A stretch of DNA of 64,000 nt from Motiliproteus sp965230185 (lineage in GTDB: Bacteria; Pseudomonadota; Gammaproteobacteria; Pseudomonadales; Balneatricaceae): positions 496,001-560,000 of the forward strand of contig OZ245995.1 of NCBI GenBank assembly GCA_965230185.1. Reading direction: 5' to 3'. The notes beneath the pieces were generated by a model. That model did not search any database. It worked only from the letters and a program-made list of their open reading frames with translations, and was not told the origin of the DNA. Position numbers and translations under genes: made by a program. Shown here one piece after another: positions 29,811 to 39,194 of this stretch; the stretch's first letter is position 1; the number at the start of each line of letters is the position of its first letter.

Positions 29811-30809
29811 ATGGAGCTGGTATGTCCGGCAGGGAACTATCCCTCTCTGAAGGTCGCCGTTGATAACGGTGCCGATGCGGTTTACATCGGGTTTAAGGAC
29901 GATACCAATGCCCGTCACTTCGCGGGCCTGAACTTTAACGACAAGAAGGCCTATCGCGCTCTGGATTACGCCCGCGAGCGTGGGGTTAAGGTTTTCGTGG
30001 CGATCAACACCTACCCGCAACCGAAAGGCTGGGAGCGCTGGCAGAAGGCCGTCGATCTGGCTGCAGATCTGGGTGTCAACGCGCTGATCGGTGCCGATAT
30101 GGGGGTGCTGGGCTATGCCGCCGAGCGGCATCCGCAACTGGGTCTGCATCTGTCGGTTCAGGGCTCGGCAACCAATTACGAAAGTCTGAAGTTCTATCAG
30201 CAGACCTTCGGTATCCGCCGCGCGGTGCTGCCACGGGTGCTGTCCATGGCGCAGGTGCGCCAGGTGGCCGCTCAGAGCCCGGTGGAACTGGAAGTGTTCG
30301 CCTTCGGCAGCCTCTGTATCATGGCTGAAGGCCGCTGTCACCTCTCCTCCTATATGACCGATCAGTCACCCAATACCTGTGGCGCCTGTTCGCCGGCCCA
30401 CGCCGTACGCTGGGAAGAGCAGCCGGACGGCGGCATGGAAACTCGTCTCAATAATGTGCTGATCGACCGCTTCAAGCCCGGCGAAAAGGCCGGTTATCCG
30501 ACACTCTGTAAGGGCCGCTTCCAGGTGGAGGGCAATACCTATCACGCCCTCGAAGAACCCACCAGCCTCAATACCCTGGAACTGCTTCCGCAGCTGCAGG
30601 AAGTGGGGGTCAGCGCCGTGAAGATTGAAGGTCGTCAGCGCAGCCCGGCCTATGTCGAGCAGGTGGTCAGGGTCTGGCGTGAAGCGATCGACTCCTTCAA
30701 GGCTAATCCCCAGGGCTATGCCGCCAAATACGAGTGGATGGCGACGCTGGACAACGTATCAGAGGGCTCCCAGACCACCCTGGGCGCCTATTCCCGCCCC
30801 TGGCAGTAA
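29811..30809 (+). CDS. ubiU: O2-independent ubiquinone hydroxylase subunit UbiU
   Basis: UbiU is a U32-peptidase-family protein that, with UbiV, hydroxylates ubiquinone precursors anaerobically with prephenate as oxygen donor. The 332-residue protein keeps the four 4Fe-4S cysteines (C169, C176, C193 and C233, near-identical to the E. coli positions), with SLCIMAEGRCHLSSYMT and CGACSPAHAVRW around them. The N-terminus MELVCPAGNYPSLK is characteristic. ubiV follows after 34 bp, with TMT-type coupling unlikely but the same transcript likely. Confidence 0.93.
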   Translation: MELVCPAGNYPSLKVAVDNGADAVYIGFKDDTNARHFAGLNFNDKKAYRALDYARERGVKVFVAINTYPQPKGWERWQKAVDLAADLGVNALIGADMGVLGYAAERHPQLGLHLSVQGSATNYESLKFYQQTFGIRRAVLPRVLSMAQVRQVAAQSPVELEVFAFGSLCIMAEGRCHLSSYMTDQSPNTCGACSPAHAVRWEEQPDGGMETRLNNVLIDRFKPGEKAGYPTLCKGRFQVEGNTYHALEEPTSLNTLELLPQLQEVGVSAVKIEGRQRSPAYVEQVVRVWREAIDSFKANPQGYAAKYEWMATLDNVSEGSQTTLGAYSRPWQ

Positions 30810-30843
30810 GCAGTCCTGAGACAAGGGACGGAGAGAATCAGAA

Positions 30844-31743
30844 ATGAACAGCATGCAATTATCACTGGGGGCCAACCTGTTTTTCTGGCCCCGCCAGACC
30901 ACTTACGATTTTTACCAGCAGATGGCTGAGCAGCCGCTGGATATCATCTACCTCGGCGAATCGGTCTGTTCCAAACGTCGCGAGCTGAAAACCCAGGAGT
31001 GGATCGACCTGGCGAAGGAACTGGCGAAAAGCGGCAAACAGATCGTGCTGTCGACGCTGTCGCTGATCGAAGCGGAGTCGGAACTGAAAACCCTGCGCCG
31101 GCTCTGCGACAACGGCGAGTTGCTGGTGGAAGCCAACGATATCGGCGCGGTTCAGGCCATGGCCGAGCGCAAACTGCCCTTCGTCACCGGTTCAGCGGTC
31201 AATATCTATAACGCCCATACCCTGCAGACCCTCTACAAACAGGGGATGCAGCGCTGGGTGATGCCGGTGGAACTGTCCGGAGAGACCCTGGCCGATATTC
31301 TCACCGATGCTCAGAAGATGGGCTTCGCCGATAAGATCGAGACCGAGGTATTCAGCTACGGCTACCTGCCGCTGGCCTACTCCGCCCGCTGCTTTACCGC
31401 CCGGGCGAAGAACCTGCCCAAGGACAACTGCCAGTTCGTCTGCCTGGAGTATCCCGAGGGGCTGCCGATGACCAGTCAGGAGGACCAGTCAGTCTTCACC
31501 ATCAACGGCATCCAGACCCTCTCCGGTCAGGTCTACAACCTGCTGCCGGAAGTGGAAGAGATGAAACGTATCGGCGTCGATATCGTCCGCCTCAGCCCAC
31601 AGCCGGAAGGCATGGAAGGGGTGATCCGCCAGTTCCGTGAGGTGATCGACGGTAATTCCAGTCAGATCATGGCCATCCCTGCCGATGCGGTAAACGGCTA
31701 CTGGTACAAAACGGCCGGCCTGGTCAATACTCGGGTGGAATAG
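30844..31743 (+). CDS. ubiV: O2-independent ubiquinone hydroxylase subunit UbiV
   Basis: UbiV is the partner of UbiU. The 299-residue protein has the cluster cysteines at C42 and in SARCFTARAKNLPKDNCQFVC (about 183, 196, 200), each three residues later than in E. coli. The N-terminus LSLGANLFFWPRQTTYDFYQ is diagnostic. The product acts as the UbiU-UbiV heterodimer in the cytoplasm with the lipid carrier UbiT, whose gene is 1.7 kb downstream on the other strand. A terminator follows. Confidence 0.93.
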   Translation: MNSMQLSLGANLFFWPRQTTYDFYQQMAEQPLDIIYLGESVCSKRRELKTQEWIDLAKELAKSGKQIVLSTLSLIEAESELKTLRRLCDNGELLVEANDIGAVQAMAERKLPFVTGSAVNIYNAHTLQTLYKQGMQRWVMPVELSGETLADILTDAQKMGFADKIETEVFSYGYLPLAYSARCFTARAKNLPKDNCQFVCLEYPEGLPMTSQEDQSVFTINGIQTLSGQVYNLLPEVEEMKRIGVDIVRLSPQPEGMEGVIRQFREVIDGNSSQIMAIPADAVNGYWYKTAGLVNTRVE

Positions 31744-31753
31744 CGGCCCGCTG

Positions 31754-31779
31754 AGGGGTGGCGCGGTCACCCCTTTTTC
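31754..31779 (+). terminator. Intrinsic terminator after ubiUV
   Basis: AGGGGTG/CACCCCT with a 7-base loop is followed by TTTTCTTT. It ends the ubiUV transcript before the convergent phosphodiesterase gene. Confidence 0.8.
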
Positions 31780-31806
31780 TTTCCAGTTTCTCTGATTTCT
31801 AACCTT

Positions 31807-33126
31807 TCAGTGCCTGCAGCCGGCGTAATAGGTCACTGTGGCCGGCCAGTCGGAAAAAACTCCGCGGACGCCAACCTCCCGGACCAGCACATCAAGCAAC
31901 TCGAAGACGGCACCGTCGTTGTCGATCAGCTCGCTGATGGTCTGGTAATACCAGCCGCCCCCATTATTCAGCGGTCCGGAACGTTCCAGGGTCCAGGTGA
32001 TGATATCCAGTCCGGCTCTGCGGGCCGCCCGGGCATACTCCGAAGGAACGATCCGGCCGTTCTCGACCGTTACCAGCATCCATAGCGGCGGGGCGATAAT
32101 GCCGAGGCCCCGGCGCTTCAGTTCCGCCATTCCCGGCGCCCAGCTGTCGGGAGTACGATGATCGAAGGACTTATCCCTGAAGCGCCCGTCCAGAAAAATC
32201 GCCTGACTGCCGAAACCGGGTTCCCGGCTGAGCCAGTACTCGATATCGTCGAGGTGGAATGACTGAGGGTGGACGTCCCGGGGGCTGATACCCAGCTCCC
32301 GATACTCGTCGATCAGCTGCTGAGCGAAATGCTGCTGGCTGTAGCCCTGATAGGGCATAGGCACCACCGGACGTTTCAGTTCCGGAATCATCTTCACGCC
32401 CAGCTCCCTGAACAGTGCGATGCTCTGTCTGTGGCTGAGTACTGTGCCCCGACTCTGCTGCAGATCGGCTGGAAAACCAGCGGGGGCGCCGAGATATTCC
32501 TGCAGGGTTCGGGCCCCGGGGGCGGCGGTGGAGATCCTGCCTTCCAGCGACAGAAACTCCTGCAGGGTGATATCACTGGTACGGCACTCCACCTCCTTAA
32601 AGGGCGTTTCGCTGCGATAATCCGGTGGTTCAGTGCATTTCGCTGCCAGTGCCGGAATGGCGAGGATATTGGTGGTGGTATGGAGGTCCTTCTGGGAGTG
32701 GCGGCATACCAGCTCTTTATCGCGGGTGAAGGTGACATCGCATTCCAGTGCACCGGCGCCCATTTTCGCTGCTGCGATATAGGATTCGCGAGTATGTTCC
32801 GGAAAACGCAGTGGAGCACCACGGTGACCGATGGAGAGCTCGCTGCGGTAAAAACTCTGGTTACGGCACGAGAGCAGCTGCTTTTTAAGCGGGCTCTCCT
32901 TCATGGTATCGACCAGCAGCAGGGGTCTCGGTCCGAGCTGAACGGGAATCTGTTGCTGATCCGTCTGTCCTGTCACCGTGCAGCCGGCAAGCAGAATCAT
33001 GGCCAGCAGAACGGCGTGACGGCAGGCTGAGGGGGTGGGGTTGCTTACCGGGTTTCCCGGGGAGGGCGTCTTTACAGCCGTCTGACAGTGCCCTGAAGGC
33101 GCTGAAAATAAAAGCCTGATGCTCAT
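31807..33126 (-). CDS. Glycerophosphodiester phosphodiesterase-family lipoprotein
   Basis: The 439-residue protein carries a GDPD TIM-barrel: IGHRGAPLRFPEHTRESY (catalytic His-Arg and Glu), GALECDVTFTRD (metal ligands Glu, Asp) and VCRHS (second His). It presumably hydrolyses glycerophosphodiesters to alcohol and glycerol-3-phosphate in the cell envelope. A lipobox-like LLAMILLAGC is near residues 40-49; the long 40-residue leader before it is unusual, and no good internal start was found. The C-terminal part (ARRAGLDIITWTLERSGPL) matches the barrel end. It lies between ubiUV and ubiT but has no evident part in quinone synthesis. Confidence 0.8.
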   Translation of the reverse strand: MSIRLLFSAPSGHCQTAVKTPSPGNPVSNPTPSACRHAVLLAMILLAGCTVTGQTDQQQIPVQLGPRPLLLVDTMKESPLKKQLLSCRNQSFYRSELSIGHRGAPLRFPEHTRESYIAAAKMGAGALECDVTFTRDKELVCRHSQKDLHTTTNILAIPALAAKCTEPPDYRSETPFKEVECRTSDITLQEFLSLEGRISTAAPGARTLQEYLGAPAGFPADLQQSRGTVLSHRQSIALFRELGVKMIPELKRPVVPMPYQGYSQQHFAQQLIDEYRELGISPRDVHPQSFHLDDIEYWLSREPGFGSQAIFLDGRFRDKSFDHRTPDSWAPGMAELKRRGLGIIAPPLWMLVTVENGRIVPSEYARAARRAGLDIITWTLERSGPLNNGGGWYYQTISELIDNDGAVFELLDVLVREVGVRGVFSDWPATVTYYAGCRH

Positions 33127-33394
33127 TACCGGCCTCTGAATATTGTCCGACCTGTTCTTATTGCATTCCCGTGGCCCGTGTTTCTGTCCCGGGAGGGCGG
33201 GCCCGGCTGTCTGAGCCTCGAAGTATCGCCGGAGCAGTGGATTACAATACAGACAACCATAGCTGAATGATCACCCGGGGGCTCGGGGTGATGTCTGTTG
33301 TTGAAGGGAGTGATGATGGGCTCTGTCAGTGGAGCGCAGAGGATTGGGGGCCGAAGTCAGAGCTTCGGCCCGGCAGGAATCGCAGAAAAGAGAA

Positions 33395-33934
33395 TCAGAG
33401 CAGTTTGCTGGCCAGGCCGGAACCCCGGGTGATGATCAGCTTCAGCAGGGGGGGCAGGCTGTCGTGGTCGACGCCGTCCATCAGATTTTTTACTTCCAGG
33501 CCCACCTCGGTATCTCCTTCGATCATCAGGCGGCGCTGGAAGAACAGGGTGTCCGGATCTTCGCTGCGGGAAGCCAGCAGGATAAATTCCTTGAGGTTAC
33601 CGCGGATGCCGGCATCTTCGTTTTCGTAATCACTGACGATCAGTTTCCCTTCGTCGCTGTAGCTGAAGAACCAGCGCAGGCCCAGATCGGTGATCTCGAC
33701 TTTCATCCACTTTCCTTCAAGGAATTCGAAGTCACCGTCTTCCAGCGGTTCCCGAAATGCCTGTTCCATCGCTTTCAGCAGCACATTCTTCTGAATACCG
33801 AAAGGTACCTTTGCCGCCTTTCTGGCCAGAAACAGCGGCATCTTCTTCACCAGCTCCGTGGGGGAAGGCGGCACGGGCAATGAGGTCGGCAGAGCTGGCA
33901 GAGCGGGCAGGGCAGGAATTTGCTTCAGTAACAT
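33395..33934 (-). CDS. ubiT: Ubiquinone biosynthesis accessory factor UbiT (SCP2 domain)
   Basis: The 179-residue SCP2/sterol-carrier-like protein has the YhbT/UbiT signature LFFQRRLMIEGDTEVGLEVKN in its C-terminal half. UbiT carries the hydrophobic ubiquinone intermediates for the UbiU-UbiV hydroxylase. The start is ATG 33934 (MLLKQIPALPALP), with GAGG about 9 bases upstream; the frame extends to a GTG at 33988 that I reject. It is convergent with ubiUV, separated by the phosphodiesterase gene. The N-terminal 35 residues are Pro/Leu-rich (PALPALPALPTSLPVPP). Confidence 0.85.
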   Translation of the reverse strand: MLLKQIPALPALPALPTSLPVPPSPTELVKKMPLFLARKAAKVPFGIQKNVLLKAMEQAFREPLEDGDFEFLEGKWMKVEITDLGLRWFFSYSDEGKLIVSDYENEDAGIRGNLKEFILLASRSEDPDTLFFQRRLMIEGDTEVGLEVKNLMDGVDHDSLPPLLKLIITRGSGLASKLL

Positions 33935-34110
33935 AAACCGGGACCTCAGATTCAGACTAGTCGGTAAAATCGATGGGCATAACCGCACGGAGATTGTAGA
34001 TTAAAGTCGGAGCGCAGAAAACTGCTGTGTAGCTTCGGGCTTGATGCAGGCCAGGTGGCAGCCCGATTTCGGGTCGCCACTCTGGTGCCGGTCGCAGAAT
34101 ATGGGGCTGT

Positions 34111-34662
34111 TCAGAGCGTCAGCATGCCCAGCGGTTGCCATTGGGCTGAGCGGCGTCCGACTTCGATCGGTCCCGGCAGATACCAGGCCAGCTGACGTTT
34201 TGCCGTATGGTCTTTCAGCTCCTTATAAAGAGTCGGGAACATCTGCCTGAGACTGTCCAGGGCCAATGCCTCCTCCAGTTCTTCGTGAGCGATACGGGTG
34301 GCGGTTTCCAGTCGTTCGCAATGGCTGTCGATGGAGAAACATCTGACTATTCGCCAGGTGGCGAACAGGGCCAGCACCATGGTGATCAGTGACCAGACAC
34401 CGCTCATTGCAAACAGAGAGGCCAGCGCCAGCGCTACAACACCCTGGTAGTAGTGCTTCTGAAAATGCTGCTCGCTGGCCTGGCAGGCCGCGCTGTTCTC
34501 TCCGTAAAGGCACATGCGCTGGCGGAGCTCATCGCCGCTGATCTCCGGTTCGGCGCTTTTGCTGTTTTCAATTTTCTCAATGGCGAGTGCGATATCCGGT
34601 ACGTTCACTTCGGCCACAACGGTTTCGGCAGCTTCAATCTGGCTGCTGTTTTCACGGGACAT
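34111..34662 (-). CDS. Hypothetical membrane protein
   Basis: This 183-residue protein was not recognised. The N-terminal 60 residues are acidic (many Glu, Ala), including MCLYGENSAACQAS with two Cys. Two adjacent hydrophobic segments (about 73-90 and 92-106: GVVALALASLFAMSGVWS, LITMVLALFATW) form a hairpin in the membrane. The C-terminal 75 residues are charged and helical (HEELEEALALDSLRQMFPTLYKEL). It is divergent from the ABC exporter, and the shared 260-bp promoter region carries a palindrome. Confidence 0.65.
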   Translation of the reverse strand: MSRENSSQIEAAETVVAEVNVPDIALAIEKIENSKSAEPEISGDELRQRMCLYGENSAACQASEQHFQKHYYQGVVALALASLFAMSGVWSLITMVLALFATWRIVRCFSIDSHCERLETATRIAHEELEEALALDSLRQMFPTLYKELKDHTAKRQLAWYLPGPIEVGRRSAQWQPLGMLTL

Positions 34663-34802
34663 ACTATCCGATCTCTGTGTTGAATTTGCGGGCAGGATTC
34701 TGCCTCAGAATCTGATTCAGGAGAAGGGCTGTGGCAACGAAATCAGACCGTCTACAGCACCCTTCAGGCTGAGTAGGTACATACTCGCTCAGGACGAATT
34801 CA

Positions 34803-34821
34803 TGACCAATGATATTGGTCA
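34803..34821. promoter_or_regulatory. Perfect palindrome in the divergent region before the ABC exporter
   Basis: TGACCAAT and ATTGGTCA flank a 3-base centre. The palindrome abuts a candidate promoter, -35 TTGCCG (34824-34829) and -10 TAGGAT (34847-34852) with 17-bp spacing, so it could be an operator or activator site for the exporter gene. Confidence 0.55.
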
Positions 34822-34873
34822 ATTTGCCGTCGGGTTATGAACCCAATAGGATACGGACAAATTGTTACCACAG

Positions 34874-34896
34874 ATTGTCGGGGCCGCTCCGACAAT
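34874..34896 (+). promoter_or_regulatory. Leader hairpin before the ABC exporter start
   Basis: ATTGTCGG and CCGACAAT (7-base loop) form an 8-bp stem ending 15 bases before the ribosome binding site GGGAG at 34912-34916. If transcription begins near 34859, this folds in the mRNA leader. Confidence 0.5.
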
Positions 34897-34923
34897 ATCC
34901 CACCTGCCCATGGGAGTCTGCGC

Positions 34924-36780
34924 TTGAGAAACTCGCGTTCGAAATACCGCCGTCCGTTCCCGGAATCCATGGTTGACCGGCAGCAGACCTGGGAGGTGCT
35001 GAAAATGCTCTGGCCCTATCTGCTGGAATTCCGCGGACGGATGCTGGTGGCGTTCGGCTTGCTGCTGCTGGCCAAGCTGGCGGTGGTGACCATGCCCTGG
35101 GCGTTGAAGGAGGTGGTGGACAGCCTTGATCGGGTCCAGCAGCAGGTGATTGTGGTACCGCTGCTGTTTATCGTCTTCTACGGATTGCTTCGTTTCAGTT
35201 CGGTGTTTTTCAGCGAGGCCCGGGACGCGGTGTTCAGCCGTATTACCGAGCGGGCGATGCGGCGGATCGTGCTGAGGGTATTCCGCCATCTGCATGCGCT
35301 GGAGCTGGAGTTCCATCTTTCCCGCCAGACCGGAGGCATCTCCCGGGATATCGAGCGCGGTGGCAATGGCTTCGGATTCCTGATGCGGATGCTGGTGTTC
35401 AACATCGTACCGACGCTGATCGAACTGTCGCTGGTAGCGGTCATCCTGCTGTTTAATTTCGGTCCCTGGTATGCCCTGGTCACCGTCCTGTCGGTGGGGG
35501 TGTATATTGCTTTCAGTGTCCGCATTACAGAATGGCGCAATCGCTTTGTCCGGGAGATGAATCAGCTGGATTCCCGTACCAATACCCGGGCGATCGACAG
35601 CCTGCTGAACTATGAAACCGTCAAGTATTTCAACAATGAGGAGTATGAAGCACGCCAGTACGATGACAACCTGGCGGGCTGGGAAGCCGCGCGGCTGAAA
35701 AACCGACTGACACTGATGTTGCTGAACAGCGGTCAGGCGCTGATTATCGCCAGCGGTATGGTGCTGATGATGTGGCTGGCGGCGGATGACGTGGTCAGCG
35801 GCGCCATGACCCTGGGCTCACTGGTGATGATCAACGCCTATGTCCTGCAACTGTTTATGCCGCTGAACTTTCTTGGCATGGTCTACCGCGAAGTCAGGCG
35901 GGCGCTGACCGATATCGAGAACATGTTCTCGCTGCTGAAAAAGGAACCTGCCGTCAGAGACCGGCCGGATGCCGGCGAACTGAATGTGACCGAGGGGCGG
36001 ATCGAATTTCGTAATGTCTGTTTCTCCTACCAGCCCGAGCGGCCGATTATTCAGGACCTCAGTTTTACCGTTGAGCCGGGCCAGAAGGTGGCGATCGTCG
36101 GCGCCAGCGGCTCCGGCAAGTCGACACTGGCCCGCCTGCTGTTTCGCTTCTATGATCTCAGCAGTGGCGAGATTCTGATCGACGGGCAGCCGATCAACGC
36201 CGTCACTCAGCTGAGCCTGCGCCAGTCGATCGGCGTTGTTCCACAGGATACCGTGCTGTTCAACGACAGCATCAGACATAATATTGCCTACGGTCGACCG
36301 GATGCCGACCAGCAGGAACTGGATCGGGTGATCGGAATGGCTCACCTGCAGGGGTTCGTTGATTCCCTGCCGGAGGGGGCCGGGACAATTGTCGGCGAAC
36401 GCGGCCTGAAAGTCTCCGGCGGCGAGAAGCAGCGTATCGCCATCGCCCGGGTGATGCTGAAGAAACCACCCATCCTGCTGTTTGACGAAGCGACCTCGGC
36501 ACTGGACAGCGAGTCGGAGCAGGCCGTCGTCAGCGCGCTTAATGAGCTGGCGGAGAATCACACCAGCGTGGTGATCGCCCATCGTCTGTCAACCATTGTC
36601 GATGCTGATCAGATTGTGGTGTTGCAGGAAGGCCGGATCGTTGAGCAGGGGACCCATCAGCAACTGCTGGCCCGGGAGCAGAGCTATGCCCGGATGTGGC
36701 AGTTGCAGCAGAATCAGGAGCCGGCTGATAGTCTTCCGACAGCGACTGACCGGCACCTGGCTCAACCTGTATCTGATTAA
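34924..36780 (+). CDS. ATM1-type ABC exporter (fused membrane and ATPase domains)
   Basis: The 618-residue half-transporter has a six-helix membrane domain (about 25-300) and a complete ATPase: Walker A VGASGSGKST, signature KVSGGEKQRIAIAR, Walker B ILLFDEATSALD and H-loop IAHRLSTI. NYETVKYFNNEEYE is the ATM1/HMT1 signature; relatives export glutathione-bound persulfide or metal conjugates. I place the start at TTG 34924, with GGGAG 7 bases upstream, because the ATG at 34837 lies within the candidate promoter and its extra 29 residues have no family counterpart. ATG 34969 (MVDRQQTW) is another option. Confidence 0.85.
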   Translation: MRNSRSKYRRPFPESMVDRQQTWEVLKMLWPYLLEFRGRMLVAFGLLLLAKLAVVTMPWALKEVVDSLDRVQQQVIVVPLLFIVFYGLLRFSSVFFSEARDAVFSRITERAMRRIVLRVFRHLHALELEFHLSRQTGGISRDIERGGNGFGFLMRMLVFNIVPTLIELSLVAVILLFNFGPWYALVTVLSVGVYIAFSVRITEWRNRFVREMNQLDSRTNTRAIDSLLNYETVKYFNNEEYEARQYDDNLAGWEAARLKNRLTLMLLNSGQALIIASGMVLMMWLAADDVVSGAMTLGSLVMINAYVLQLFMPLNFLGMVYREVRRALTDIENMFSLLKKEPAVRDRPDAGELNVTEGRIEFRNVCFSYQPERPIIQDLSFTVEPGQKVAIVGASGSGKSTLARLLFRFYDLSSGEILIDGQPINAVTQLSLRQSIGVVPQDTVLFNDSIRHNIAYGRPDADQQELDRVIGMAHLQGFVDSLPEGAGTIVGERGLKVSGGEKQRIAIARVMLKKPPILLFDEATSALDSESEQAVVSALNELAENHTSVVIAHRLSTIVDADQIVVLQEGRIVEQGTHQQLLAREQSYARMWQLQQNQEPADSLPTATDRHLAQPVSD

Positions 36781-36960
36781 ATCACCGATCCGTAATTCAC
36801 TGATGTTACAGGCTTCCTGCGGACTGCGGGGCTACTGGTCCTGCCAGTCAGCTATGTTACACTGCGTGGAATCAGGGACGTTGTGTATGCTTCACCGATA
36901 CTGCCCGACAGCCGGACGTCGATAAAACAACAATTATAAATTCGACCAGAGAAGTTGATC

Positions 36961-38244
36961 ATGTCTATACGTCAGAAGCTGTTTCTCAGTTTTACCCTGA
37001 TTGCCCTGTTAGTCCTTTCCAGCAGTCTGACTGCCTGGTTTTCCGTCGAATCGATCTATCAGTCCGCTCAGCAACTGCTCGGCCAGCAGAATGTTGAAGT
37101 TGAATCCCTGTCCAGGTCCCTGAACGAAACCCTGCAGCAGGCGCAGCTGATTACTGTCGTCTGTGCTTTACTGGCTATCGCGGCCTGTCTGCTGTCTGCA
37201 ATACTGATTTCCGGCGCTATTAATGCTCCCATGAGCCGTATTCTGAAAAACCTGGAACAGACTGAGAAGGGGGAGCTGACGGCCTCTATCGAAGTGAGCG
37301 GCAATGATGAACTGGCCCGGGCCTCGGTGTGTATAAATCGCTTTACCCGGAATCTGAACAACACCCTGGTACAGGTCTCAGCGGCAATGACGCGGCTGAG
37401 CGAACATGCCGGAAAAATGGCCGATAACAGTAATCGCAGCAATGACAAAGCTTCACAGCAGCAGCACGATCTGGAAACGCTGTCCGCCGCCACTCAGCAG
37501 CTGTCTGCTTCGGTCGAAGAGGTGGCGGCCAGCGCCGAAGCCGCCTCACGCAATGCCGGTAGCGCGGATCAGCATGCCGGAGAAGGTAATGGCCTGGTAT
37601 CCCGATCTGCGCAGGATATTCAGAACCTGTCCGGCGAGGTCAGCCGCTCCACAGACAAGATCCGGGCGCTGCAGAATCGCAGTCAGTCCATCGGCAGCGT
37701 CCTTGATGTGATTCAGGGCATTGCCGAGCAGACTAACCTGCTGGCGCTCAACGCCGCCATCGAAGCGGCCCGGGCCGGAGACAGCGGTCGTGGGTTTGCC
37801 GTTGTCGCTGATGAAGTTCGGACACTGGCTCAGCGAACTCAACAGTCGACCGAAGAGATCTCCGGTGTGATCAGCTCGCTACAGAAGGAAGCGGACGAAG
37901 CGGTGGATATTATGGAGCGGGTGCAGGAGCAGGGCAGTACCGTAGCCGGCAATACCGGTGAAGCGGCCTCCTGCCTGGAGAAGATCAACCACGCGGTATC
38001 TGATATCAGCGCGATGAATCTGCAGATCGCTTCGGCGGCTGAGGAACAGAGCGCGGTCACCAGTGACCTGGCGGAAAATCTCCAGCGCATCAATACGTTG
38101 TCGCAGGAAACGGTGGCGGAGACACGCTGTACCTTGTCTTCCAGCCAGTCGGTCAGTGCACTGGCGATGGATGTTCAGCAGCTGTTGAGCCAGTTCCGTC
38201 TGGTGGAGCACTCACAGGCTTCCGAAGGCCGGGTCAGCGGCTGA
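36961..38244 (+). CDS. Methyl-accepting chemotaxis protein with minimal sensor loop
   Basis: The 427-residue receptor has TM1 at about 8-28, TM2 at about 61-82, a HAMP-like segment (APMSRILKNLEQTEKGELTASIE) and a complete signalling domain with the hairpin tip EQTNLLALNAAIEAARAGDSGRGFAVVADEVRTLA. The periplasmic loop is only about 30 residues, far too short for a normal ligand domain, so it must sense through the membrane, HAMP or a partner. It starts at ATG 36961; a TTG two codons earlier opens the frame. No CheR-binding pentapeptide is visible at the C-terminus. Confidence 0.85.
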   Translation: MSIRQKLFLSFTLIALLVLSSSLTAWFSVESIYQSAQQLLGQQNVEVESLSRSLNETLQQAQLITVVCALLAIAACLLSAILISGAINAPMSRILKNLEQTEKGELTASIEVSGNDELARASVCINRFTRNLNNTLVQVSAAMTRLSEHAGKMADNSNRSNDKASQQQHDLETLSAATQQLSASVEEVAASAEAASRNAGSADQHAGEGNGLVSRSAQDIQNLSGEVSRSTDKIRALQNRSQSIGSVLDVIQGIAEQTNLLALNAAIEAARAGDSGRGFAVVADEVRTLAQRTQQSTEEISGVISSLQKEADEAVDIMERVQEQGSTVAGNTGEAASCLEKINHAVSDISAMNLQIASAAEEQSAVTSDLAENLQRINTLSQETVAETRCTLSSSQSVSALAMDVQQLLSQFRLVEHSQASEGRVSG

Positions 38245-38314
38245 GTTGCTGATCCCGGGAAATCGATAACTCGGCACCGCTCCAGAGTTTCGGTATTTTG
38301 TTGCAAGCACGTAG

Positions 38315-38342
38315 GGTGCGCTAGCCGCAGGCGTAACGCACC
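38315..38342. repeat. Dispersed GGTGCG/CGCACC hairpin element
   Basis: GGTGCGCTA and TAACGCACC flank a short loop, preceded by CGTAGG. A related but incomplete element, CGTAGGGTGTGTTAGCC, recurs at 38661-38677. Such imperfect palindromes are widely scattered between genes in proteobacteria. Confidence 0.6.
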
Positions 38343-38402
38343 GACAAACAACGCGGCAGGGTGTTGACTGACCGATCGCGAGAGGTACCTGCAGCCCTCG
38401 CG

Positions 38403-38640
38403 GACTCCGGAGAACCCTGATTACGCCCACCCGGGCGCCTTCATTTCTTTGTCGCGGGCCAAAGCAACGGAAGCAAAGAAAGCCCGCCCATGTCACCGGC
38501 CTTCGGCTGCCCTCACTCCTTGTCTGAAGCGGGCGCTGCGCGAACTCGGCTTTGCGGCCTCAGACAAGCGCTTGCTCAATCCCGCTTCAGCCTGCGGGGC
38601 TCGGCGGTGGCAGAGGGGGTTGGGTGTCAGCCTGCGAGCC
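38403..38640. repeat. Dispersed repeat, copy A
   Basis: The block runs from GACTCCGGAGAACCCTGA through ACGCCCACCCGGGCGCCTTC, AAGCAACGGAAGCAAAGAAA and CAGACAAGCGCTTGCTCAATC to the GGCGGTGGCAGAGG end. It is repeated 284 bp downstream with small changes. Open frames across it encode Arg/Ala-rich sequence, and I do not regard them as genes. Confidence 0.8.
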
Positions 38641-38686
38641 TGGTGTACAAATTCCTGAGCGCGTAGGGTGTGTTAGCCGTCTTGCA

Positions 38687-38935
38687 GACTCCGGAGAACC
38701 CTGATAGCGCCCACCCGGGCGCCTTCAATTCTTTGTCACGGGCCAGAGCAACGGAAGCAAAGAAAGCAAAGAAAGCCCGTCCATGCCACCGGCCTTCGGC
38801 TGCCCTTACTCCTCGTCTGAAGCGGGCGCTGCGTGAACTCGGCCTTGCTGCCTCAGACAAGCGCTTGCTCAATCCCGCGTCAGCCTGCGGGGCCCGGCGG
38901 TGGCAAAGGGAATCAGGTACCGGCTGATAGTTCCA
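38687..38935. repeat. Dispersed repeat, copy B
   Basis: This is a direct repeat of copy A, starting with GACTCCGGAGAACCCTGA at 38687. It has a 9-bp duplication (AAGCAAAGA repeated near 38756-38775) and scattered substitutions. It ends with GGCCCGGCGGTGGCAAAGG followed by CCGGCTGATAGTTC, a tail shared with copy C. Confidence 0.8.
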
Positions 38936-39194
38936 TGCTGGTTTACAGGCAGTACCGGTGTTGGTTGCAGGCACGGACTCAACCTTCCCTTCTGTGCAGC
39001 CGAGCATTGCAACTTGTAAATGGACCAGTGCGAGGACTGTTTGAGGCCGCAAAGCGGCCTCGGTTATTGGTGCAGGCACCAACCCTTCGGGCCAGCTGAA
39101 GCTGTTCAGGCTGCGCCTGTCACAGCACCCATTTGCAAGCGAAATGCACAGGGAAGCTGGCGAAGCCAGCCAAACAGCGGGGCAACTTTGGATT

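Noticed and set aside
38449..39099. Arg/Ala-rich frames in the repeat block
   Set aside because: They follow the repeat units, differ between copies and have no ribosome sites.
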